The notes under the pieces: generated by a model | Told to the model about the DNA's origin: nothing | What the model saw: the letters and a program-made list of their open reading frames with translations, nothing else | Database searches by the model: none | Part shown: positions 37,723 to 49,077 of the stretch, one piece after another | How positions within the stretch are numbered: position 1 is the first letter of the stretch | Layout of the letters: each line of letters begins with the position of its first letter | Program-made: the position numbers and the translations under genes | Assembly: GCA_963754125.1 (NCBI GenBank) | Contig: CAVWEX010000014.1 | Span: 744,001 to 808,000, forward strand | Length of the DNA: 64,000 nucleotides | Direction of reading: 5' to 3' | Source of the DNA: RPQJ01 sp963754125 | GTDB lineage: Bacteria > Pseudomonadota > Gammaproteobacteria > Steroidobacterales > Steroidobacteraceae

Positions 37723-39255
37723 TCACGCGGCGCTGCGTTGTCTCGTGACCGACTTCCCCTTCGTCTTCACCTTCGCCTTCGCGTTCTTGGCCGGCTTGGC
37801 CGCCTTGCGTGCGCGCGGCTTCCGCTGGCGCGTCGCCGGTCGGTCGGCGAGCTCGAGGTACTCCTGGAACGATTCGCGTATGCACAGCGCGAAGAACTCC
37901 GGGTCGGGAATCTGCTCGCGGCACGAGGTGGGCGAAATGATGATCATGCCGTCGTAGCTCGTGACGGAGAACACCAGCCCCATGCCGTCGGAAATCGGCA
38001 TGATCGCCGAGAAATACGTCATCCGCGCGCCGTTCAGGTAAAGCGGGATGGCGGGCCCCGGCACGTTCGTGATCGTGCAGCTCGCGAATGGCGCCCGCTG
38101 CCCCAGGCCGATCGAGGAGCCGGCCAGCAGCCGCGCCGTCACGGCGAGTGTCGCAGCCGGGGCATGCTTGGTGATGTCCGTCAGTTCCTTGGCGCCCACC
38201 GCCTGCTCGATCTCGTCGGCGTGCGAGGTGTGCTGGCGCACCGAGCGCAGGCGCTCCACGGCGTCCTCGATCTCCGTGCCGAGCGGCACGCGCAGGAAAC
38301 TCAGGCCCGAGCGCTGCCGGCCCGGGTTGGTGTCGGCGTTGCGGATCGACAGCGGCGCGATCGCCACGAGGCTCGGCCCCGGCAGCTCGTCGTGGGTCTG
38401 CAGGTAGCGGCGCAACGCGCCGCCGCACACCGCCAGCACCACGTCGTTGACCGTTGCACCGGGCACGAGGGAGCGGATGCGCCGCAGTTCGTCGAGCGTG
38501 AAGCGGCGGGTCTCGAACACGCGGTGCGGCGAGACCTCGGCATTGAAGCGCGTGATGGGCAGTCGCTCGGGATGCAGCCAGAGTTCGCCCAGCGAGCCGA
38601 GCACCGCGGGCGCCACGCGCCGCAGCGCGCGCGTGAGCGGCGCCGCCACCATGAGCGGCTGCACGAGGTTGTGCCACGCCGCGCGGGCGAGCAGCGACAG
38701 CGAGCCCGGCGGCGACTCCGGGAACCAGGGCTCCGGCGGCTCCGGGTGCGGCGGCAGCGGCGTCGTGTCGTGCAGGAGCGTGGTGATCTCGGCACCGCCC
38801 CGCGCGTCGATCGCGGCGTGGTGGACCTTGGTGAGCAACGCAAAGCTGTCCGCCGGGAGGTTGAGGAAGGTGTCGAGTCCCTCGACCAGGTACAGCTCCC
38901 ACAGCGGCCGCGACATGTCGAGCGGCCGGGCATGGATGCGCGAGGCCTGGATGCAGAACTGCCGCCAGTCGCCCGGCTTCGGCAGGGCGATGTGGCGCAC
39001 GTGGTACTCGAGGTCGAAGCGCTCGTCCTCGATCCAGTACGGGTGGTCGAGGTCGAGCGGCACGCGCAGCAGCTTCTGGCGGAAGATCGGCGACAGGTGC
39101 AGCCGGCTCTCGATGTACTTCAGCAGTCCCTTGAACCGCACGCGCCCGCCGGGCGCCGTCGACGGGTCGTAGATGTGGACGAGCGTGATGTTGGAGTTCG
39201 CGTGGCCCGTCTCGGCATAGACGAAGCGGGCGTCCTCGCCGCGCAGTTGACGCAT
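37723..39255 (-). CDS. Wax ester synthase / diacylglycerol acyltransferase (WS/DGAT), first copy
   Basis: This 510-residue acyl-CoA:alcohol/diacylglycerol acyltransferase makes wax esters or triacylglycerol. The active-site motif reads HHAAIDA at 145-151, against the family's usual HHxxxDG: both His and Asp are kept and the Gly is replaced by Ala. Other conserved parts are PLDMSRPLWELYLVEGL, PGATVNDVVLAVCGGALRRYL, SFLRVPLGT and TNVPGPAIPLYLNGARM. A Lys/Ala-rich tail of about 35 residues closes the protein. It is divergent from a second WS/DGAT gene with 100 bases between them. Confidence 0.92.
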   Translation of the reverse strand: MRQLRGEDARFVYAETGHANSNITLVHIYDPSTAPGGRVRFKGLLKYIESRLHLSPIFRQKLLRVPLDLDHPYWIEDERFDLEYHVRHIALPKPGDWRQFCIQASRIHARPLDMSRPLWELYLVEGLDTFLNLPADSFALLTKVHHAAIDARGGAEITTLLHDTTPLPPHPEPPEPWFPESPPGSLSLLARAAWHNLVQPLMVAAPLTRALRRVAPAVLGSLGELWLHPERLPITRFNAEVSPHRVFETRRFTLDELRRIRSLVPGATVNDVVLAVCGGALRRYLQTHDELPGPSLVAIAPLSIRNADTNPGRQRSGLSFLRVPLGTEIEDAVERLRSVRQHTSHADEIEQAVGAKELTDITKHAPAATLAVTARLLAGSSIGLGQRAPFASCTITNVPGPAIPLYLNGARMTYFSAIMPISDGMGLVFSVTSYDGMIIISPTSCREQIPDPEFFALCIRESFQEYLELADRPATRQRKPRARKAAKPAKNAKAKVKTKGKSVTRQRSAA

Positions 39256-39355
39256 CTGTTCGGTGCTCTCGATTCGCTGCCGGTCGCAGTCGGGCCGAGT
39301 CTAGCACCGGCCGCGTGGCGGCAAGCGTTACGGATATCGCATACTCGCATGCAGC

Positions 39356-40785
39356 ATGCCGCGGACCATCCAGCCCCTGGATCTCGCGTTCCTGTGGCTC
39401 GACCGGCCCGACACGCCGGCGAACGTGGGCGCGCTGCTGTTGTTCGATCCGCCGGCGGGCCGATCTGCGAGCGCTCTGGCACGACAGGTCGTTCGTGCCT
39501 ACCGGACAGCGCGGCCGTCGTCGCCCTTCGACTGCGTGCCCGACGTGCCGGTGCTCGGGTTGCCGAAGTGGCGGCCGGCGGCGCGCATCGACCTGCGGCG
39601 GCACGTGCGGCTCGAGCGGCTGCCACCACCCGGCGACCTCGCCCAGCTTTGCCGACACGTGGCGCGACTGCACGAGGGCATGCTCGACCGCTCGCACCCG
39701 TTGTTCGCGCTGCACGTGATCGACGGCCTCGCCTCGGGCCAGCTGGCCGTGTACCTCAAGTCGCACCATGCGTCCTGGGACGGCCGCTACGCGCTCGAGC
39801 GAATCGTCGGCAGCCTCGGCATCGAGCCCGGTCCGGTCAGCCCGCCCTTCTTCGCCGCGGAGGCCACGGCCGCGGAGACGCCGGCTGCCGATGCCGCCGG
39901 CGTGCTCGCTGGGGGCCTTCGCGGCCTCCTCGCGCAGGCCGTCGGGCGTGCGCGAGTTGTTCACCTCGCTCACCGGCCCGCGGGCGATCCGACAGCGGCC
40001 CGCCGCACAGGCAATCGTCCGTTCGCGGGACCGCATACGCGATTCAACGACCGTGTGACGGCCGGACGATCCTACGCATGCTTCGACCTGCCGCTCGGCG
40101 AGATGCGCGCCATGGCGCGTGCCGCGGGCGGCACGCTGAACGACGTCGTGCTCGCAATCGTGGACACCGGTGTGGCGCAGTTCCTCGCGTCGGTCGGCGA
40201 GCGACCGCGCCAGCCGCTGGTGGCCATGTGCCCGGTGTCGCTGCGCGAACCCGGGCGATCGCGAGCCGACCAGCAAGGTCGCCACGCTGTTCGTGCCGCT
40301 GGGCGAGCCGCGCTGCGGCGCGGCGACCCGCCTGCACCGGATCGTCGCCAACACGCGGGAGGCCAAGGCCGAGTTCCACGGGTTCTCGCGGCGAGGCCGC
40401 GCTCGACTATGCGGCGCTGGCGTTCGGCCTGTGGTTCGCTTCGAGCGCCCTCGGCCTCGGCGCCGTCACCCGGCCCGTCATCAACCTCGTGGTGTCGAAC
40501 GTCGGCGCCGTCGAAGGGCACCGCTACCTCGGCGCCTCACGGCTGGCCGCCGTGTACCCGGTGTCGATGCTCGCCGAGCCGGCTGGACTCAACGTGACGA
40601 CGGTGTCCGTCAACGACCGGATGGATTTCGGCATCGTCGCCAACGAGACGGCCGTGGCCGACGCGGGTGCGATCGCGCGGGCCTGCGAAGCCGCGTTCGA
40701 GCAGTTGCGCCGCTCGGCGTTGCGCGCGCCGCGCACCGGCGCGCGGCGGTCCCGGTCCACGCCGACCGGCGCCGTCAGGCCTTGA
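39356..40785 (+). pseudogene. WS/DGAT acyltransferase, second copy, broken by several frameshifts
   Basis: The frame from ATG at 39356 shows a full WS/DGAT N-terminus with the intact active site HHASWDG and later GGTLNDVVLAIVDTGVAQFL. The coding frame changes near 39945 (to VRELFTSLTGP), back near 40015, again near 40255 (to SKVATLFVPLG) and near 40390 (to YAALAFGLWFA, VINLVVSNVGAV). It ends at 40785. Three of these are +1 changes, one is -1. Every segment stays well conserved, without internal stops once joined, which argues for base-calling errors rather than decay. It converges on the SDR gene with an 11-base overlap. Confidence 0.8.
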
Positions 40786-41581
40786 GCTTCAGGAACCCGC
40801 CCGCGCGCAGCCCGTCGCGCAGCCTGCGCATGCCCGCGAGCCAGCGCTCGTAGTCGGTCGCCTTGCGCTGGAAGAAGCCCAGGACCTCCGGGTGCGTGAG
40901 GATCAGGAAGCCCCCGCCCTCGATGCCGTCGGCGATGGCGGACGCGGCCTGCTCCACCGTGAGCACACCCGGCAGCGCCCCGGGCGCCGTCGATTCGTCG
41001 AGCCCCGTGATCGCGGTGGCCACGTACTGCGGGCACACCACGGACACCTGGATGCCACGGTCACCGTAGGTGATCGCGAGCGACTCCGCGAGCCCGACCG
41101 CCGCGTGCTTCGTGGCGCTGTAGGGTGTGTCGCCGGCCTGGCTCAGCAGGCCGGCCGCGGAGGCGACGTTGACGAGGCACCCTGCGCCGCGACCGAGCAT
41201 GCCGGGCAGCACGGCCCGGCAGGCTCGCGCGTGAGCCATGACGTGCACGTCCCACATGCGCTGCCAGACGGCGTCGGGCGCCGAGAGCGCGTCCTCGAGG
41301 TCGAGCGCCTGCGTGCCAAAGCCTGCGTTCGACACGAGCACGTCCACGCGCCCGTAGTGCGCCTCGGCGGCGCGTACCATGGCCTCGACGGCGTCGGTGT
41401 CGGCCACGTCGCACTGCACCGCGAATCCGCCGCAGTCCTCCGCGGTAGCACGCGCCATCGCGGCGTCGAGGTCGGCCGCAACGATGCCGGCGGCGCCGCG
41501 GCGCACGCATTCACGGCACAGCGCGCGGCCGATGCCGCGTCCCGCACCGGTCACCAGGATGACCTTGTCGCGCAGTTCCAT
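40775..41581 (-). CDS. Short-chain dehydrogenase/reductase (SDR)
   Basis: This 268-residue classical SDR has the cofactor loop TGAGRGIGRAL (residues ~11-21), the acidic ADLD at the end of beta-2 (suggesting NAD+), NAG in LVSNAGFG, the catalytic Ser in NVASAAG and YSATK (Tyr-x-x-x-Lys). It likely oxidises or reduces a hydroxyacyl or alcohol group. It is followed upstream on the same strand by acyl-CoA dehydrogenase, phosphotransferase, SDR and acyl-CoA dehydrogenase genes, which together look like an acyl-CoA catabolic operon running leftwards from 46479. Confidence 0.88.
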   Translation of the reverse strand: MELRDKVILVTGAGRGIGRALCRECVRRGAAGIVAADLDAAMARATAEDCGGFAVQCDVADTDAVEAMVRAAEAHYGRVDVLVSNAGFGTQALDLEDALSAPDAVWQRMWDVHVMAHARACRAVLPGMLGRGAGCLVNVASAAGLLSQAGDTPYSATKHAAVGLAESLAITYGDRGIQVSVVCPQYVATAITGLDESTAPGALPGVLTVEQAASAIADGIEGGGFLILTHPEVLGFFQRKATDYERWLAGMRRLRDGLRAGGFLKLKA

Positions 41582-41588
41582 CGGCCGC

Positions 41589-42817
<1,229 letters not shown>

Positions 42818-42827
42818 GGGAATCTCC

Positions 42828-43893
42828 TCAGGAAAGCTTGAGCCGCTCGACCTGGCGCCAGGCCATCTCCGCGAGCGGACGTGCCGCGCGGCCCGTCTCG
42901 AGCGCCTGAGCGCTCGAGGCGTTGCCCTGCAGTGCGCGCGCCATCACGCCCTGCACGATCGCGGCGATGCGGAACATGTTGTAGACCATGTAGTAGTCCC
43001 AGTCGCGGGGCTCGATGCCCGCGCGCCCGGTGCGCCGGCAGTACGCGGCGACGTAGTCGCGCTCGGAGGGGATGCCGAGCGCGGCGAGGTCGAGTCCGCC
43101 GAGGCCGCGGAACACGCCGGGCGGAATGCGCCAGACCATGCAGTGGTAGGCGAAGTCGGCAAGCGGATGGCCGAGCGTGGACAGTTCCCAGTCGAGCACC
43201 GCGAGGATGCGCGGCTCGGTCGGGTGGAAGATCACGTTGTCGATGCGGTAGTCGCCGTGCACGATGCGCGTCTCGTCGCCGGCCGGGATGTTCTCCGGCA
43301 ACCACGCGATCAGCCGGTCCATGGCCTCGATCTTCTCGGTCTCCGAGGCCTGGTACTGCTTGCTCCAGCGCGCCACCTGGCGGGCGATGTACTCGCCCGG
43401 GCGCCCGTAGTCGCCGAGCCCGGCCGCGACGTAGTCCACGCGATGCAGCGCGGCGATCACGCGATTGATCTCGTCGTGCACGAGCGGCGCGCTCGGCGGG
43501 CTCGAGGTCAGGCAGCTGCGGGTCCCAGAACACGCGTCCCGAGACGTACTCCATCACGTAGAACGCCGTGCCGATCACCGCGTCGTCCTCGCACAGCGCG
43601 AGCGCCCGCGCCACGGGCACGTCGGTGCCGGCGAGCGCGCGGATGACGCGGAACTCGCGGTCCACCGCGTGCGCTGACGGCAGCAGCTTGCCGGGCGGCT
43701 TGCGCCGGAGCACGTAGCGCTGCCGGCCGGCCGCGAGCAGGTAGGTCGGATTCGACTGGCCACCCTTGAACTGCGCGATCTCGAGCGGTCCGTCGAGCGG
43801 CGCGACGTTCGCAGCAAGCCATGCTGCGAGCCGCTCGGCGTCGATGGCATTGTTGGCCGCGACGGGCCGGGTATCGGCGGGCATCTGGGTCAT
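42828..43893 (-). CDS. ACAD10-like phosphotransferase (aminoglycoside phosphotransferase fold), frameshifted
   Basis: From ATG at 43893 the N-lobe reads FKGGQSNPTYLLAAGRQRYVLRRKPPGKLL, then VMEYVSGRVFWDP. After about 43485 the frame shifts +1 to AALHRVDYVAAGLGDYGRPG, then the catalytic loop VHGDYRIDNVIFHP (HGDxxxxN) and the metal-binding DWELSTLGHPLADFAYHC. This kinase-like fold is the domain fused to acyl-CoA dehydrogenase in mammalian ACAD10/11 and found as a separate gene next to acyl-CoA dehydrogenases in bacteria. In ACAD10/11 it phosphorylates 4-hydroxyacyl-CoAs, and a similar role is inferred here. Ten bases separate it from the next gene. Confidence 0.86.
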
Positions 43894-43906
43894 CGAGTCG
43901 CTGTCC

Positions 43907-44656
43907 TCAGGGACGTCGGGGCTTCGGTGCGAGCAGGGCCGTGGGGAGGAACCGCAGCAGCGGCGCCAGCAGCGTCCAGGGCCACACCGGTACGTAGCGA
44001 TGGCCGACGCGACGCTCGATCATGCGCGCCATGATCGCGCCGCCGCGCTCCAGTGGAATGACGAAAGGCCGGCTCTTCGCGCCACGGTTCATGTCCGTGT
44101 CGATGTAGCCGGGCGCCAGCTCAGTGACGGTGATGGGCTCGTGCCGAACCTCGGCGCGGACTGCCTGCACGTAGCGATGCAGCCCGGCCTTCGCCGCCGA
44201 GTACGCGCCCATGAACGGCATGCCGCGCGAGCCCGCGACGGAGGTGATCGCGACGATCTGGCCCCCGCCCTGCGCCCGCAGCCGCGGCAGTGCGAACTCG
44301 ATCGTGGCGATGGCGCCGGTGAGATTGGTGTCGAGGGTCTGGCGCACCTGCTCGAACTTGCCCCGGCCCACGGGCAGCGAGTAGCCGACGCCCGCGTTCA
44401 CCACCACGACGTCGAGGTGGCCGAACTCCTTCGTGGCGCGCGCGAGCGCCTCGTCGATCGAGGCGAAGTCGGTCACGTCGAGCGCGAGCGGCAGCACCGC
44501 CGCGGCGCCGAGCCCCGGCAGGCGCGCGGCCAGGGACTCGAGCCGCTCGATGCGACGCGCCGCGATCGCGATCGCGTAGCCGCGGCGCGCGAACTCTACC
44601 GCCAGCGCCTCGCCGATGCCGGAGGACGCGCCCGTGATGAAGATGGACCGCGGCAC
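43907..44656 (-). CDS. Short-chain dehydrogenase/reductase (SDR), membrane-associated tail
   Basis: This 249-residue classical SDR has TGASSGIGEALA (residues ~7-18), the NAG motif in VVNAGVG, the catalytic Ser in AITSVAG and YSAAK. RRIE at the end of beta-2 suggests NADP(H). The C-terminus has a short hydrophobic stretch WPWTLLAPLLRFLPTALLAP that may touch the membrane. It lies between the phosphotransferase and the long acyl-CoA dehydrogenase on the same strand and probably acts on the same acyl chains. Confidence 0.87.
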   Translation of the reverse strand: MPRSIFITGASSGIGEALAVEFARRGYAIAIAARRIERLESLAARLPGLGAAAVLPLALDVTDFASIDEALARATKEFGHLDVVVVNAGVGYSLPVGRGKFEQVRQTLDTNLTGAIATIEFALPRLRAQGGGQIVAITSVAGSRGMPFMGAYSAAKAGLHRYVQAVRAEVRHEPITVTELAPGYIDTDMNRGAKSRPFVIPLERGGAIMARMIERRVGHRYVPVWPWTLLAPLLRFLPTALLAPKPRRP

Positions 44657-44665
44657 GATCCGGCC

Positions 44666-46479
44666 TCAGAACCACGCTTCGCGCATGGCGAGCGTCGTGT
44701 CGTCGAGGCTGTCGAGCAGCGCGAACTGCGCCGCGGTGCGCGGCAGTTCCCAACGGAAGAAGTAGCGGCAGGCCTGGCGCTTGCCGTCGTAGGAAATCGC
44801 CGGCCCGGCCGTGCGCGGCAAGGGCCTGCTCGAGCCAGATCCATGCCACCACGACGTGCCCGAACGCCTCGAGGTAGACGGTCGCGTTGGCGAGCGCACG
44901 CTCCATGTCGCCCGCGGCATGGAGGGCCCGCGTCGTGCGCACGGTGCGTGCAACGGCCTCCTCGAGTGCCGCGGCCCAGCCGGCGAGATCGGCGTCGCCC
45001 GTGCGCGTGCGCCCGCGCGATGCTGCCGGCGATCCGGCCGCCGAGCAACTCGAGGGCGCGCCCCCCCGCCATGCTCACCTTGCGGCCGAGCAGGTCGAGC
45101 GCCTGGATGCCGTGGGTGCCCTCGTGGATCGGATTCAGGCGGTTGTCGCGATAGAGCTGCTCGACCGGGTAGTCGCGCGTGTAGCCGTAGCCGCCGTGCA
45201 CCTGGATGGCGAGGTCGTTGGCCGCGAGGCACCACTGCGAGGGCCAGGACTTCGCGATCGGCGTCAGGATCTCGAGCAGCAGCGCGGCCTCGTCCCGGGC
45301 GCCCGCCTCCGGGGCCGTGTGCTGCTCGTCGACCAGCCGGGCGCAATACAGCGTCAGCGCGAGGCCGCCCTCCACGTAGGCCTTCTGGGCGAGCAGCATG
45401 CGCCGCACGTCCGGGTGCTCGATGATCCGAACCGGCGGCGTCGCCGGATTCCTGGAGGTCACCGGCCGTCCCTGCGGGCGGTTGCGCGCGTAGTCGAGCG
45501 ACTCGAGGTAACCCGCGTAGCCGAGCGCGACCGCGCCGAGGCCCACGCCGATGCGCGCCTCGTTCATCATGTGGAACATGCAGGCGAGGCCACGGTGCGG
45601 CTCGCCGACGAGGTAACCGACGGCACCAGCCCGACCCTCCGGCCGGAACCGGCCCTCGCCGAAATTGAGCAGCGTGTTGACCGTGCCCCGATAGCCCATC
45701 TTGTGGTTGAGTCCCGCGAGCGCCACGTCGTTGCGCTCGCCGTCGGCGCCGTCCGCGCCGATCATCCGGCGCGGCACGGCGAAGAGCGAGATGCCCTTCA
45801 CGCCCGGCGGGCCGCCCGGGATCTTCGCGAGCACCAGGTGCACGATGTTGTCGGTGATCTCGTGCTCGCCGGCCGAGATCCACATCTTGTTGCCGAACAG
45901 CCGATAGCGGGGCCCGAGGGGCGAATCGCCGTCCGGCTCGGCCCGGGTGCGGATGTCGGCCAGCGACGAGCCGGCCTGGGGCTCGGACAGGCACATCGTT
46001 CCCGCATAGCGCCCCTCGAGCATCGGCCGGACGAAGACCTCGATCTGCGCCGGCGTGCCGTGCGCGATCAGCAGGTTGGCATTGGCGATCGTGAGCAGCG
46101 GATAGCCCGCGCTGCCGCAGTTGGCCGCGAGCACGTACGCAAAGCAGGCCTTGTCCACGACGGCGGGCAGCTGCATGCCGCCGAATTCGGCGTCCTGCTC
46201 CGCGGCCAGCAGGCCCGCCTCTGCGAAGGCCGACCACGCCGCGCTCACCTCCGGGATCAGGTGCACCCGCTCGCCGTCGAAGACGGGCTCCTCGACGTCC
46301 GACTTGCGCCGATGGGGCAGGAAGAACTCCGTCGCGATGCGTTCGGCGGTATCGAGCGCGCCGTCGAAGGTCTCGCGGGAATGGTCCGCGTAGCGTGGCC
46401 GCGCCACGAGCGCCTCCACGTCCAGCCACTCGTACAGCAGGAACTCGAGGTCGCGACGCGAAAGAAGCTTGCCGGTCAT
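44666..46479 (-). CDS. Long-form acyl-CoA dehydrogenase, frameshifted
   Basis: This is the ~600-residue form of acyl-CoA dehydrogenase seen with AidB-like and FadE-like enzymes. From ATG at 46479: AFAEAGLLAAEQDAEFGGMQLP, the FAD-binding MCLSEPQAGSSLADI and KMWISAGEHEIT, then LNHKMGYRGTVNTLLNFGEG, MMNEARIGVGLGA, and GGYGYTRDYPVEQLYRDNRLNPIHEGTHGIQALDLLGRK. Near 45005 the frame shifts +1 into a segment with RALANATVYLEAFGHVVVAWIWLEQAL, and near 44820 again +1 into DGKRQACRYFFRWELPRT. It ends at 44666. The two extra bases lie only in the C-terminal domain. First gene of the leftward acyl-CoA operon. Confidence 0.88.
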
Positions 46480-46601
46480 CCGTCCATCATACCGGCTGCG
46501 ATGCCGGCGGACCCATCGGCGCCGCCGGTGCGGCCTGGACCCGGTCCGGAATCCCCCGGGGATGCCATCGACGCGATCATCTGCTAGCGTGCCGGTGAAC
46601 C

Positions 46602-47645
46602 ATGAAGACTCCCACCCTGCTCGACCTCGTTGGTCTCATTCCGTCCGGCGACCTCTCGCGCGCGGCCAGTGCGCTCGGCCTGACGCCGACGGCGCTCATG
46701 AAGCGCGTCGAGTCGTTCGAGTCGGCACTCGGATTCAAGCTCGTGGACCGGGCCGCCAAGGCCCTGAGGCCGGGCCAGGCCGGCCAGCTCGTGATCGACC
46801 ACGCGAACCGGATCTTCTCGCAGGCCCGCGACCTGACCCGCGACCTCGAGGAACTCGCCGGCCTGCAGGCACCCGAGATCGCCTTCGGCATCGACATGTT
46901 CGCCGCCGAACTGCCGCTCGGCGTCGCGCTAGGGCGCATGGCCACCGCGAACTCGAGGCTGCGCGTCCATGCCGTCCTCGGCGACTTCGATGAGCTGTGC
47001 CGCGCCGTGCTCGCGGCCCGGCTCGAGTTCGCCATCGCCGACACGACCAGTGCCGAGCGACACCCGACCCGGCTTGCGATCGAGCCGATCGCCGAGCACC
47101 GGGTGTTCTTCTTTGCCCGCCAGGGTCACCCACTCGTGGCCGGCTCCGACCTCTCGCTCGAGACCATCCTCGTATTCCCCCTGGTCTCCGCGCGCATCCC
47201 GCAACGCATCGCCGTGCACGTCGCCAAGTCGATGCCGCTCGCCAAAGTGGACCGCGACACCGGCGACCTCTCGCCGAACCTGATGCTCGACAGCTTTGCC
47301 GTTGCCAAGGCGGCCGTGATGGCGGGCGACGCCATCGGGCTCGCGCCCCTTACGGCGATCGAGGCTGAGCTGCGGGCCGGCAAGATCGCGCTGGTGCCGT
47401 TCGATGCACCGTGGCTGCACATGAGCTACGGTCTCTTCTACCCACGCAAGAAGTCGCTGTCGCGCGCCGCGCAGCTGTTCGTGACCCAGCTGCGCCAGGT
47501 CGAGACTGCGTTGCAGGTCCGCGAGCAACGCGCCGTGGCGCGCATGAGCCCGAAACGCAAAGCGCGCAAGACCCCGGCCAAGGCTCGCCGCGCGGCGGCG
47601 CCGGCCGCGGCAAAACGCCGGACCCCGCCGCGCAGGAGCCGTTGA
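46602..47645 (+). CDS. LysR family transcriptional regulator
   Basis: This 347-residue protein has an N-terminal winged helix (LSRAASALGLTPTALMKRVESFESALGFKLVDRAAKALRPG, residues ~18-58) and a periplasmic-binding-like effector domain (LEFAIADTTSAERHP, VFFFARQGHPLVAGSDLSLE, GDAIGLAPLTAIEAEL). The C-terminus is a Lys/Arg/Ala-rich, histone-like tail of about 35 residues, unusual for LysR proteins. It is divergent from the acyl-CoA operon (123 bases between starts) and is a natural candidate to control it. The M64 peptidase gene follows directly. Confidence 0.88.
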   Translation: MKTPTLLDLVGLIPSGDLSRAASALGLTPTALMKRVESFESALGFKLVDRAAKALRPGQAGQLVIDHANRIFSQARDLTRDLEELAGLQAPEIAFGIDMFAAELPLGVALGRMATANSRLRVHAVLGDFDELCRAVLAARLEFAIADTTSAERHPTRLAIEPIAEHRVFFFARQGHPLVAGSDLSLETILVFPLVSARIPQRIAVHVAKSMPLAKVDRDTGDLSPNLMLDSFAVAKAAVMAGDAIGLAPLTAIEAELRAGKIALVPFDAPWLHMSYGLFYPRKKSLSRAAQLFVTQLRQVETALQVREQRAVARMSPKRKARKTPAKARRAAAPAAAKRRTPPRRSR

Positions 47646-47646
47646 G

Positions 47647-49066
47647 TTGCGCCGCTGGCTGTGCGCCGCGACCGTGGCGCTCGGCAGCCTTGCGAGCGCA
47701 GCGTCGAGCGCCGAGGCACCCGGTACCCTGCGGCTCGACTATTTCCACACCGGGGGGCGGGGCGTCGAGATCCTCGCGGTCGACCGGGTGGTGCGCGAGC
47801 CCCTGCCGTGGCCCGGACACGCAGCGCGAATTGCCGACGACGGCAACCAGGGCGTGTACCGCTTCGAGGTCCGCGACGCCTCGGGCGGACTTCTGTACGC
47901 GCGCGGCTTCGCGTCCATTTTCGGCGAGTGGGTCACGACCGCCGAGGCGGCCGACCGGCACCGCACGTTTCACGAATCGCTGCGCTTTCCCGAGCCCGTC
48001 GGGCCCGTCGAGGTCGTGGTGCGGCGCCGGCAGCCCGACCAGACGTTCGTCACCGTGTGGCGCACCACGGTGGATCCACGCGACGCGTTCGTCGAGCGCG
48101 CGCCGCCGCCGCGCCAGGAGCTGATCCCGATCGAACGAAACGGCGAGCCCGCCGACAAGGTGGACCTGCTTCTGCTCGGCGACGGCTACACCGCCGCCGA
48201 ATGTGCAGCCAGGTTCGCGGCCGATGCCCGCCGCATGGCCGATGCGCTGTTCCGACACGATCCCTTTGCCGCACGGCGCGGCGACTTCAACGTGTGGGGC
48301 CTGTGCCCGCCGTCGGCGGAATCGGGCATTGCGCGACCTTCCTCGGGCATCCATCGCCGCACGCCCGTCGGCGCGACCTACGACGCCTTCGGCTCGGAGC
48401 GCTACGTGCTGACCTTCGACAATCGCTGCGCTGCGCGACGTGGCGGCGTGGGCGCCGTATGAATTCGTCGCCATCCTCGTCAATTCCGGGACCTACGGCG
48501 GCGGCGGCATCTTCGGCACGTTCGCAACGGTGGCCGTGGACAGCGAGTGGGCGGACTACCTGTTCGTGCACGAGTTCGGTCACCACTTTGCTGCCCTCGC
48601 CGACGAGTACTACACCTCCCCCGTCGCCTACGAGCCGGCCGCCGCGGTGGTCGAGCCGTGGGAAGCCAACGTGACCGCGCTGCTCGAGGGCGAGCCGCTC
48701 AAGTGGCGCGACCTCGTGGACCCGGCCACGCCGGTGCCCACGCCCTGGCCCAAGGACGCCTTCGAGGCGCGACAGCGCGAGTTCCAGGCGCGGCGCAAGC
48801 AGATCCGGGCGGAGGGGCGGCCCGAGCGGGAGATGAATGACCTGTTCCGCGAGGAACAGGCCGACGCCACGCGTCTGTTCCGCGCGGCGGCTCACGACGG
48901 CGTGGTCGGCGCCTTCCAGGGCGCCAACTACGACGCACGCGCCTTCTATCGACCCCAGCTCGATTGCGTGATGTTCACCCGCAACGAGGTGCCGTTCTGC
49001 CGGGTGTGCCAGCGGGCTCTCGAGCAGGTCATCGACCTGTACGCGGGGCCACGGCGCGCCGACTGA
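47647..49066 (+). CDS. Secreted M64-family metallopeptidase, frameshifted
   Basis: It starts at TTG 47647 with a signal peptide (WLCAATVALGSLASAASS). An N-terminal beta domain (RLDYFHTGGRGVEILAVDRVVR) precedes the M64 (IgA Peptidase M64) domain: KVDLLLLGDGYTAAECAARFAADA. The frame shifts +1 near 48428 (removing one T in CGCTGCGCTGCG restores it), then ILVNSGTYGGGGIFGTF and the zinc motif VHEFGHHFAALADEY (HExxH plus a downstream Asp/Glu). Another Cys-rich end (FCRVCQRALEQVI) follows. About 470 residues when joined. The targets of most M64 enzymes are unknown. Confidence 0.87.
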
Positions 49067-49077
49067 GTCCACGAACC

